A stretch of 14,259 nt of DNA from an uncultured Saprospiraceae bacterium. GTDB lineage: Bacteria; Bacteroidota; Bacteroidia; Chitinophagales; Saprospiraceae. The position numbers and the translations under genes were made by a program. Positions 8,967-14,259 of the stretch are shown here, piece by piece. The stretch spans positions 1-14,259 of the forward strand of contig CALJKQ010000263.1 of NCBI GenBank assembly GCA_937973565.1, in the 5' to 3' direction. How positions within the stretch are numbered: the first letter of the stretch is position 1; each line of letters opens with the position of its first letter. The notes below the pieces were generated by a model that saw only the letters and a list, made by a program, of their open reading frames with translations, did not search any database and was not told the origin of the DNA.

Positions 8967-8974
8967 CAAATTTA
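8967..8974 (-). promoter_or_regulatory. -7 box TAAATTTG before the STM3941-like gene
   Basis: A minus-strand TAAATTTG, fitting the Bacteroidota consensus TAnnTTTG, stands about 53 bases before the ATG. It is the same octamer found before the sensor kinase. It lies just beside the heptad-phased repeat array that starts at 8980, so any -33 element would fall inside the array. Confidence 0.45.
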
Positions 8975-9036
8975 TTTTTCAATGGGCAATGTTTAATCTT
9001 CAATTATCAATGTTCAATTTTTAATGGGCAATGTTT

Positions 9037-9072
9037 GATGGTGACCGAACGGTAGTGAGCGTCAGTATCAAT
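9037..9072. repeat. 36-bp hairpin element, copy 1
   Basis: It contains GGTGACCGAACGGTAG. With the adjoining bases, TTGATGGTGAC (from 9035) can pair with GTCAGTATCAA, giving an 11-step stem with one G-T wobble and one mismatch around a 15-base loop. Confidence 0.7.
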
Positions 9073-9125
9073 GTTCAATTTTTAATGGGCAATTTTCAAT
9101 GGGCAATTTTTAATCTTCAATTTTC

Positions 9126-9161
9126 AATGGTGACCGAACGATAGTGAGCGTCAGTATCAAT
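9126..9161. repeat. 36-bp hairpin element, copy 2
   Basis: Nearly identical to copy 1, with GATAG for GGTAG in the loop and AAT for GAT at the left end. The inner TGAC/GTCA stem is kept, while the outer arm pairs less well. Confidence 0.7.
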
Positions 9162-9172
9162 AGGCAATTTTT

Positions 9173-9208
9173 GATGGTGACCGAACGGTAGTACGAGTCA
9201 ATATCAAT
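9173..9208. repeat. 36-bp hairpin element, copy 3
   Basis: The left half matches copy 1, but the loop changes to GTACGA and the right arm to GTCAATATCAA. The TGAC/GTCA and TTGAT/ATCAA pairings both survive, so the arms are conserved while the loop drifts. Confidence 0.65.
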
Positions 9209-9301
9209 GGACTACTTTCCATGCTTATTAAGCGGAATTCGGAAGAACAGGTGGTATTTGTGATGGGTGGAGGGTTATAACGGGGTGATTTGTGTTTAAG
9301 G

Positions 9302-9658
9302 TTATAGCTTCTTTTTCAGGGTTGATATTATTTTTCCGAGAATTCTACAAAGCTCATCGGCTTCTTCATTCAGTTTGTCGGCTTCAGAGGGGAGTACAAA
9401 TTCACCATGCTTCAAGAGCTTTATCCAAATTCTAGTTTCACGCGCTTCCTTATACGATATGGATAATTTGTGCAGAAAATCACGCTTCGATTGAGCACCG
9501 ATTGCTTCTTCTACATTGGCTACCACAGAGGTGGAGGATCGAAGAAATTGAGTTGACATCACAAATTCTTTCCTCTTATATCTCAATATTTTGTACAAAT
9601 CAACTGCCTTTTTGGCAAAATCAAACGACTTCTCTGCTATGAGATTATTTTCTTTCAT
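9302..9658 (-). CDS. Four-helix-bundle protein, S23 (23S rRNA intervening-sequence protein) family
   Basis: This small, highly helical protein of 118 residues is clearly a member of the S23/four-helix-bundle family. Typical signatures are SFDFAKKAVDLYK (11-23), KEFVMSTQFLRSSTSVVANVEEA (31-53; core LRSSTSVVANVEEA), QSKRDFLHKLSISYKEARET (57-76) and a C-terminal amphipathic helix LCRILGKIISTLKKK. Length fits the family. Its relatives were first noted inside 23S rRNA intervening sequences and are distantly like the Avd accessory protein of diversity-generating retroelements. Stand-alone copies are common in Bacteroidota and have no settled function. Here there is no rRNA or reverse transcriptase nearby. 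The gene sits alone between two different repeat arrays. The ATG start at 9658 is unambiguous, with a TATGTTTG box just upstream. Confidence 0.93.
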   Translation of the reverse strand: MKENNLIAEKSFDFAKKAVDLYKILRYKRKEFVMSTQFLRSSTSVVANVEEAIGAQSKRDFLHKLSISYKEARETRIWIKLLKHGEFVLPSEADKLNEEADELCRILGKIISTLKKKL

Positions 9659-9674
9659 ACGTAGGTTTTATTTC

Positions 9675-9682
9675 CAAACATA
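9675..9682 (-). promoter_or_regulatory. -7 box TATGTTTG before the four-helix-bundle gene
   Basis: This minus-strand octamer fits TAnnTTTG and would start transcription about 10 bases before the ATG. No TTTG -33 element is found at the right distance. The rest of the stretch to 9836 shows nothing else. Confidence 0.35.
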
Positions 9683-9836
9683 ATCGGATTCACCCATAAC
9701 ATCAAGATAAACAAATCATATTTAGAAATATTTAACCCACTACCCAATATAATCCACTCTTTTGAAACCTAAATTAACATTCCCCTATGAAAAAAGAAGC
9801 CCAGAAAACTCCAAACCCACGATCCCAAATTGACCA

Positions 9837-10400
9837 TTCCTAATTGACAATTCAATGATCAATGCTCAATTATTTAATTTTCAATGTTCAATTTTCAATT
9901 GTTTAATTTCAATTCTATTGGGTAACCAAGCCATGTGCACTGTAGACCAAAAAAAATAATTGATAATTGATAATTCCTGATTGACAATTGACAAATTCCT
10001 AATTGACAATTCAATGATCAATGTTCAATTGTTTAATTTTCAATTCTATTGGGTAACCAAGTTATGTACACTGAAGACCTAAATTCCTAATTGACAATTC
10101 AATGATCAATGTTCAATTGTTTAATTTTCAATGCTATTGGGTGACCAAGCCAAGTGCACTTTAGACCTAAATTCCTAATTGACAATTCAATGATCAATGT
10201 TCAATTTTCAATTCTTTTTGGTGACCATGTCATGTACACTGTAGCCTAAATTCCTAATTGACAATTGACAAATTGATATTTGATAATTCCTAATTGACAA
10301 TTGATAAATTCCTAATTGACAATTCAATGATCAATGTTCAATTGTTTAATCTTCAATTCTATTTAGTGACCAAGTTATGTACACTGAAGCCTAAATTCCT
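9837..10400. repeat. Direct repeat array of about 88-bp units (five copies), left of the sigma module
   Basis: Copies start at about 9837, 9995, 10083, 10171 and 10308; copies 2, 3 and 4 are spaced exactly 88 bases. Each has a left arm (ATTCCTAATTGACAATTC), a right arm of heptads (CAATGTT, CAATTGT, CAATTCT) and a GC-richer 27-28 base core. The cores are at 9921-9948, 10052-10079, 10140-10167, 10220-10246 and 10365-10391. They read GGTRACCAAG (AGTGACC in the last), then ATGTRCAC, then (GA)CC. Extra arm-like sequence (AATTGATAATTGATAATT) fills longer gaps. The arms before and after a core are inverted relative to each other, so a long AT-rich hairpin with the core at its tip is possible. No ORF fits. 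Confidence 0.88.
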
Positions 10401-10401
10401 A

Positions 10402-10474
10402 ACTGATAATTGATAATTGACCATTGATAATTGATAATTGACCATTGATAATTGATAATTGATAATTGATAATT
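10402..10474. repeat. ATTGATA heptamer tract
   Basis: Ten successive 7-base units follow one another without slippage: ACTGATA, then ATTGATA with ATTGACC at units 3 and 6, ending in four ATTGATA. Read on the minus strand these are TATCAAT units, that is the inverse orientation of the YAATNNN array at 8980. The tract ends about 100 bases before the lipoprotein start. Confidence 0.88.
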
Positions 10475-10494
10475 CTAAAAAAATCCCCCTCCCC

Positions 10495-10520
10495 TGCAAC
10501 GTTTAGCTCCTTTTTCGCTT
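10495..10520 (+). promoter_or_regulatory. Candidate ECF-type promoter of the lipoprotein-sigma-barrel operon
   Basis: TGCAACGTTT (10495-10504) and TTCGCTTA (10514-10521) resemble the AAC (-35) and CG (-10) cores of ECF promoters, with 15 bases between AAC and CG. ECF operons are often autoregulated, so the downstream sigma factor is the obvious candidate to read it. A perfect 8-base palindrome, GACCGGTC, follows at 10534-10541. No exact TAnnTTTG box is present in this leader (TACATTTC at 10549 is the nearest). Confidence 0.3.
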
Positions 10521-10578
10521 ATATATACCAAACGACCGGTCAGGATTTTACATTTCTTAACCATTTAGACTATAAAAC

Positions 10579-12000
10579 ATGAAATATTTATATTGGATAA
10601 TACTCATTACGTCATTGACCATGATCTCTTGCAGGAAGGAATCACTTATTCCGATAGATGAGACAGAGACGGAGGAACCAACAGAACTCGAAGGCTTGTA
10701 TTTTAGGGGTGTGATAGCAGATAAAAAGACTCCCATTGCCAATGCCCAGGTGGAAGTTTATCAAAATGAGAAATTGGTGGGGACCCAAACGAGCGGCCCG
10801 GACGGTAGTTTTAACACGGCAGGACTGAAATTGGAAGCCGGAAAACACGTGACTTTTTATGTAAAGCACAAAGATTATCCGCCCAAAGCCAAAAGGGTGA
10901 CCACCAATGAAAAAAGCTTTGATTTGGGCATCCTCAAACTTTCACCTCCCGATCTGATGCCTGCCATGGCCGATCCTCTGGAAAATCCAGGGAGCAATGA
11001 TCTGATCATAGTTTCCGGTTATGTAAAAACTCCGCAAGGAGAAGGTGTAAAAGCTGCAGTGCTTTTGTTGTATGACATTGTAGAAACAGACCCCTCCAAT
11101 TATGAAACCAAGGGCGAAGGCGTAGAAACCGATGAAACCGGCTACTACGAAGTTCTGTTACCCAAAAATCAGGAGTTTTACTATTTCGCCTTCCAGGAAG
11201 GCTGTGTCAACAAGCTGCTCACCCAGTCGCAGGTGGTAATCTTTCAGAGCATTCCTGCCCAGGTGGTGGGTCCCTACACGGAAGATACCGTTTTGCCCAC
11301 CCTCAGCAATGGGGTGAAAACCAATGATGTCCAAAGAAAGGTGGGTTTCATTATTGCAGGGCTGGATTGCAATGGTTCATTCATTCAAAACGGAGGAATT
11401 AAAGGAACCGTAACCATAGGATCCGAAAGCTTTCCGCTGGAATTCAATGCCCAATCCGGCATCTATTTCCCGTATAAAGAATATTGTGTCAAGGAAGAAA
11501 ATGGAGATGCCCCTATTGAATTGCGATTTAGGATTTTTGATTACGCCAATAACAAGTCAAGCGAAGAACTGGTCTTTGAAAATGTCGGATTTAACGACAA
11601 TTTGGGAGCGACGGTTGCCTGCACTTCCCCTCTAACCGATAAACCCTATATGAGTTTTACGTTGGGAGGCAAGGCTTACATCTTTGAAATGGGCAAGGGC
11701 ACCCTCAATCCGGGTGACACCTTGTACTCCACCACACAGGTTGATCCGCAAAATGGCTTGCTTCAATTTTTAATTCCACAATTCTCAAACGGAGGTACGG
11801 CTATGAAAAATTTGCGTTTCCAGGCTTCTTTGGTAGATGGGGGATTTAACTATGAACAAAGAGCCGGTGACAACATAGCCATTACTTTTGAAGCTTCTGG
11901 TAATCCCAAAATCATACCCGGTACTTTTCAGGGGCAAATTAGCAATGAACTGGGCATCCCATTTCCTGTGACAGGAAAATTCAGGGTCATCCTTCCTTAA
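10579..12000 (+). CDS. Lipoprotein with two carboxypeptidase-regulatory-like domains
   Basis: Predicted envelope lipoprotein of 473 residues. Signal peptide 1-17 ends in TMIS before Cys18 (imperfect lipobox MIS-C), followed by an acidic linker rich in E/T. A first carboxypeptidase-regulatory-like (transthyretin-fold) domain spans about 41-117 (GVIADKKTPIANAQVEVY, then GPDGSFNTAGL). A second spans about 143-215 (VSGYVKTPQGEGVKAAVLLL, then TDETGYYEVLL). Residues 216-473 are beta-rich with cysteines at 264, 303 and 348, and match nothing I recognise. Such proteins in Bacteroidota are usually surface or periplasmic. It is the first gene of the ECF module: the sigma gene begins 60 bases after its stop without an obvious terminator between. 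A sensory or partner role for the trans-envelope protein downstream is inference from position only. The ATG is the only sensible start. Confidence 0.85.
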   Translation: MKYLYWIILITSLTMISCRKESLIPIDETETEEPTELEGLYFRGVIADKKTPIANAQVEVYQNEKLVGTQTSGPDGSFNTAGLKLEAGKHVTFYVKHKDYPPKAKRVTTNEKSFDLGILKLSPPDLMPAMADPLENPGSNDLIIVSGYVKTPQGEGVKAAVLLLYDIVETDPSNYETKGEGVETDETGYYEVLLPKNQEFYYFAFQEGCVNKLLTQSQVVIFQSIPAQVVGPYTEDTVLPTLSNGVKTNDVQRKVGFIIAGLDCNGSFIQNGGIKGTVTIGSESFPLEFNAQSGIYFPYKEYCVKEENGDAPIELRFRIFDYANNKSSEELVFENVGFNDNLGATVACTSPLTDKPYMSFTLGGKAYIFEMGKGTLNPGDTLYSTTQVDPQNGLLQFLIPQFSNGGTAMKNLRFQASLVDGGFNYEQRAGDNIAITFEASGNPKIIPGTFQGQISNELGIPFPVTGKFRVILP

Positions 12001-12060
12001 AGATTTCAAAACAATTGACAAGATAAAATTTCATCCTTAGGACACCAACAATAAAGCAGC

Positions 12061-12588
12061 TTGAAAGATCTTATAACAAAATGTATTGAAGGAGACAGAC
12101 TGGCGCAGAAGGCACTTTATATGGACCACTGCGAAGATCTCATGAAATTGGCCTGGCGATATACCAAAGATATAGATCATGCCCGGGATATCGTACAGGA
12201 TACATTTGTTAGGATCTTTCACGCGCTTGAAGGATTTGACGAAAATAAAGCTTCACTAAAAACCTGGATGAGAAAAATATGTATTCATGAAGCTATTGGC
12301 TTTTTGAGAAAATACAAAAAACTGGACTGGAGCCATGAAATAACGGATACCATTTTAAACACCATCTCGCTTGACGACAACCATTACCCCCACGAAGAAG
12401 CCATACTGCAAAAAATCGAAAGTCTGCCTGAAGAACACAAGACCATACTAATGATGTATTACTTTGATGATTTGTCGCACAAGGAAATTGCTTCCATGCT
12501 GAACATCAAAGAAGCCTCTTCAAGATCCCGATTGTCGCGGGCCAAAGACGTCTTAAAAATCAGATGGAAAGCGGCCTTTATTTTTTAA
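12061..12588 (+). CDS. ECF-type RNA polymerase sigma factor
   Basis: Sigma-70 family factor of the extracytoplasmic-function group, 175 residues. Region 2 spans about 12-77, with the polymerase-binding DIVQDTFVRIFHALEGFD (43-60) and KTWMRKICIHEAI (67-79) segments. Region 4 spans about 114-166, with LPEEHKTILMMYYFDDLSHK and the recognition helix IASMLNIKEASSRSRLSRAK. Both regions are complete and region 3 is absent, as expected. The start is TTG at 12061. The frame has a TAA two codons upstream, and the first ATG (codon 21) would cut into region 2. It is followed after 10 bases by the trans-envelope protein, its likely anti-sigma factor, and preceded by a lipoprotein gene. The subgroup cannot be set by eye; the barrel-linked arrangement suggests an ECF21-like type. 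Confidence 0.95.
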   Translation: MKDLITKCIEGDRLAQKALYMDHCEDLMKLAWRYTKDIDHARDIVQDTFVRIFHALEGFDENKASLKTWMRKICIHEAIGFLRKYKKLDWSHEITDTILNTISLDDNHYPHEEAILQKIESLPEEHKTILMMYYFDDLSHKEIASMLNIKEASSRSRLSRAKDVLKIRWKAAFIF

Positions 12589-12598
12589 ACAACATGCC

Positions 12599-13987
12599 AT
12601 GAAAGTCAACAAAGATCATATTAAAAAAGCCCTTGACACCCAGCATCCTCAATGGGACAAAGAGTCTCTGTGGAAAGGAATTGAATCAAAACTACCTCCG
12701 CAGAAAAAGAAAAGAAGACCCATTTTGCTTTGGTTCTTATTTGCCGGCTTCTTAACGGCCATCATCCTGAGCAATGCACTCTATACATCGATCCGCCACA
12801 AGCTTTTTGGCCCCGTCCAGTCTTATGAGACCCAGGCAGCCACCTACCCGCAACAAAGTGAAATTAAAAGTGGGTCTACACCCTACACCGAAAGCCCAAA
12901 AATGGAAACTGCCTACTCAACTCAAAACCCAGACTATTCAGAATCTAATCCAACCAATGAATCGAATATATCAATATCTGTAAAAGATGGAGAACAGACA
13001 ATGAAAAATCAAAGTGCCTACGCATCGGTGTTCAAACCTACGCCCACTGCATCCGTCAACACAATTACCAGCGACAATGAAAAAACAAATTCTTCCGGGC
13101 AAACTTTGATCCATGACATCCCCGATCCCATGCCATCACAACCAGCAAATCTTGCCCTGGAAAATGCATCAATGTACACATCTTTGCTCCCCACCCTCCA
13201 ACCCCATTTAAAATGGGAAAAGCAAGTAAATACACCCTGGATCTATCCGTTAGCAAAACCCAAGTCCTCTCCGTCATGGAAAATAGGTTTTACATCCGGC
13301 ATAGCTCTTTTACAATCCAAAGTGGCCACCCATCGCGCTGAAAACAATGTCTGGATCAACGAAAAATCAGAGGTTAATCAACCGAAAGAAAGCATAAGTT
13401 TCGGGATCAACCTTCAAAAAAACATATCCTCTAAGTGGTGGCTTGGCTTTGGCTTGCAATACTTGCAAATGAACGAAGTATTGATTGCTAGAGACGCAGT
13501 GACTACTGTAAAAACTATCCAAAGCGACAGCGCCCAATTTGTAAATGCCAATTCCGGTATTGTCTACATTCCCGGCTACTTACAACAAACCCAGACCAAA
13601 GGATATGACATTTACTCTCCCAACAAATGGACCCGTTGGACAATACCCATCAGTGTCAGCTACCAATTCAGGTGGGGTCGTCTGCAAATAGCACCCTCAG
13701 GCCATCTAAGCTATACTCTGCAACAATCTTTTCAAGGCATACAAATACATCCTGATGGAAAATACATTTATAAAGACATGGCTGTATTCAACACACTTTA
13801 TAAAAATACCGGAATCATGTCATGGGGCTTACGCCTGGAAAGTGAATACCCTCTTACCCATCATTTAAGCCTATCTACCTCTCTCTTCTATACCAAAGAT
13901 CTAAACTCTGTATGGAACAATACTTACAACATTACAGAAAAATTCACCCAAAAAGGAATCACAGCAGGACTTATTTATCAATGGTAA
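12599..13987 (+). CDS. Trans-envelope anti-sigma-like protein with C-terminal beta-barrel
   Basis: Protein of 462 residues that seems to span both membranes. Residues 1-40 are a charged cytoplasmic segment (HPQWDKESLWKGIESKLPP at 16-34) ending in KKKRR. One TM helix follows at 41-62 (PILLWFLFAGFLTAIILSNA). A polar linker rich in S, T, P, N and Q runs to about 224. Residues 225-462 alternate in beta-barrel fashion (WKIGFTSGIALLQ, WWLGFGLQYLQM, WTIPISVSYQFRWG, WGLRLESEYPL, SLSTSLFYTKD) and end in GLIYQW, an aromatic terminus typical of outer-membrane proteins. This is the architecture described in Bacteroides thetaiotaomicron as dual membrane-spanning anti-sigma factors (Dma), which sit next to their ECF sigma. 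The 10-base gap to the sigma gene supports that role. It could instead be a plain barrel protein with an uncleaved anchor. No signal-peptidase site or ZAS-type zinc motif is seen. Confidence 0.82.
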   Translation: MKVNKDHIKKALDTQHPQWDKESLWKGIESKLPPQKKKRRPILLWFLFAGFLTAIILSNALYTSIRHKLFGPVQSYETQAATYPQQSEIKSGSTPYTESPKMETAYSTQNPDYSESNPTNESNISISVKDGEQTMKNQSAYASVFKPTPTASVNTITSDNEKTNSSGQTLIHDIPDPMPSQPANLALENASMYTSLLPTLQPHLKWEKQVNTPWIYPLAKPKSSPSWKIGFTSGIALLQSKVATHRAENNVWINEKSEVNQPKESISFGINLQKNISSKWWLGFGLQYLQMNEVLIARDAVTTVKTIQSDSAQFVNANSGIVYIPGYLQQTQTKGYDIYSPNKWTRWTIPISVSYQFRWGRLQIAPSGHLSYTLQQSFQGIQIHPDGKYIYKDMAVFNTLYKNTGIMSWGLRLESEYPLTHHLSLSTSLFYTKDLNSVWNNTYNITEKFTQKGITAGLIYQW

Positions 13988-13990
13988 TCA

Positions 13991-14259
13991 AATTCTATGA
14001 TCAATGTTCAATTATTTAATTTTTAATGTTCAATTATTTAATTTTCAATGTTCAATTTTCAATTCTATAGGGTAACCAAGACATGTGCACCGTAGACCAA
14101 AAAAATAATTGATAATTCCTAATTGACAATTCAATGTTCAATGTTCAATTGTCTAATTTTCAATTCTATTTGGTGACCATGTGATGTGCACTGTAGACCA
14201 AAATAAAATAATTGATAATTCCTAATTGACAATTCAATGTTCAATGTTCAATTGTCTAA
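13991..14259. repeat. Direct repeat array right of the sigma module (three copies, last cut by the window)
   Basis: The same family as at 9837-10400 resumes 3 bases after the barrel gene stop codon. The first copy (13991-14098) has an expanded heptad arm (CAATGTT, CAATTAT, TAATGTT repeated) and core 14071-14098. The second (14115-14199) has core 14172-14199. The third begins at 14218 and leaves the window before its core. Orientation is the same as in the left array. The linkers carry AATAATTGATAATTCCTAAT. No gene is visible. Confidence 0.88.

Larger units (their letters stand above)
8980..9211. repeat. Heptad-phased repeat array, consensus YAATNNN
   Basis: From 8980 the sequence runs in unbroken 7-base steps: CAATGGG, CAATGTT, TAATCTT, CAATTAT, CAATGTT, CAATTTT, TAATGGG, CAATGTT. 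The phase resumes at 9069 (CAATGTT, CAATTTT, TAATGGG, CAATTTT, CAATGGG, CAATTTT, TAATCTT, CAATTTT) and at 9158 (CAATAGG, CAATTTT). Three 36-bp elements carrying GGTGACCGAACG interrupt it. No protein-coding potential is visible. The array occupies most of the gap between the STM3941-like and four-helix-bundle genes; 9212-9301 holds nothing recognisable. Confidence 0.85.

Noticed and set aside
9037..9208. CRISPR-like 36-bp repeats
   Set aside because: The length fits, but the intervals (53 and 11 bases) consist of the same heptads and are not unique spacers.
9837..10400. CRISPR array
   Set aside because: The units are about 88 bases and themselves repetitive, spacing varies from 88 to over 130, there are no unique equal-length spacers, and no cas gene is present.
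9302..10400. Diversity-generating retroelement (Avd-like protein plus repeats)
   Set aside because: There is no reverse transcriptase, no template/variable repeat pair with adenine-specific changes, and no variable-protein gene. The protein fits the S23 family better.
8980..10474. Insertion sequence or integron
   Set aside because: No transposase or integrase ORF, no terminal inverted repeats bounding a single unit, and no target-site duplication could be identified.

Overview
The window looks like a chromosomal segment of a Bacteroidota bacterium, probably of the Saprospiria/Chitinophagia type. Several things point there: a giant secreted protein with a 'DPNEK' conserved-repeat domain, a propeller/Y_Y_Y/HisKA_3 hybrid sensor kinase, a stand-alone S23-type four-helix-bundle protein, an ECF sigma factor followed by a protein with one inner-membrane helix and an outer-membrane-barrel-like C-terminus, and -7 promoter boxes of the TAnnTTTG type. 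No rRNA, tRNA, transposase or CRISPR array is visible.

Left part (1-8125, all minus strand). Three genes are read in the order sensor histidine kinase (8125-5066), secreted parallel beta-helix protein (4993-3935) and 1213-residue secreted multidomain protein (3893-252). The gaps are 72 and 41 bp, so they probably form one operon. No response regulator is present. The two exported proteins end in a similar short C-terminal motif. The first 251 bases hold no gene I can support.

Middle part (8126-10578). Two small minus-strand genes lie here: an STM3941-like membrane protein (8914-8429) and a four-helix-bundle S23-family protein (9658-9302). The DNA around them is highly repetitive. Upstream of the STM3941-like gene there is an array in strict 7-bp phase (consensus YAATNNN) interrupted by three 36-bp hairpin elements. 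Beyond the four-helix-bundle gene lie five copies of a second repeat of about 88 bp and then a clean ATTGATA heptamer tract.

Right part (10579-14259, plus strand). A three-gene cell-envelope signalling module consists of a lipoprotein with two carboxypeptidase-regulatory-like domains, an ECF sigma factor, and a trans-envelope protein (cytoplasmic N-terminus, one TM helix, long polar linker, beta-barrel-like C-terminus) that most likely acts as its anti-sigma factor. The same 88-bp repeat family resumes 3 bases after the last stop codon and runs off the window, so the module is bracketed by direct repeat arrays. The most interesting signals are this repeat-bracketed sigma module and the heptad-phased, hairpin-forming repeat system around the four-helix-bundle gene.
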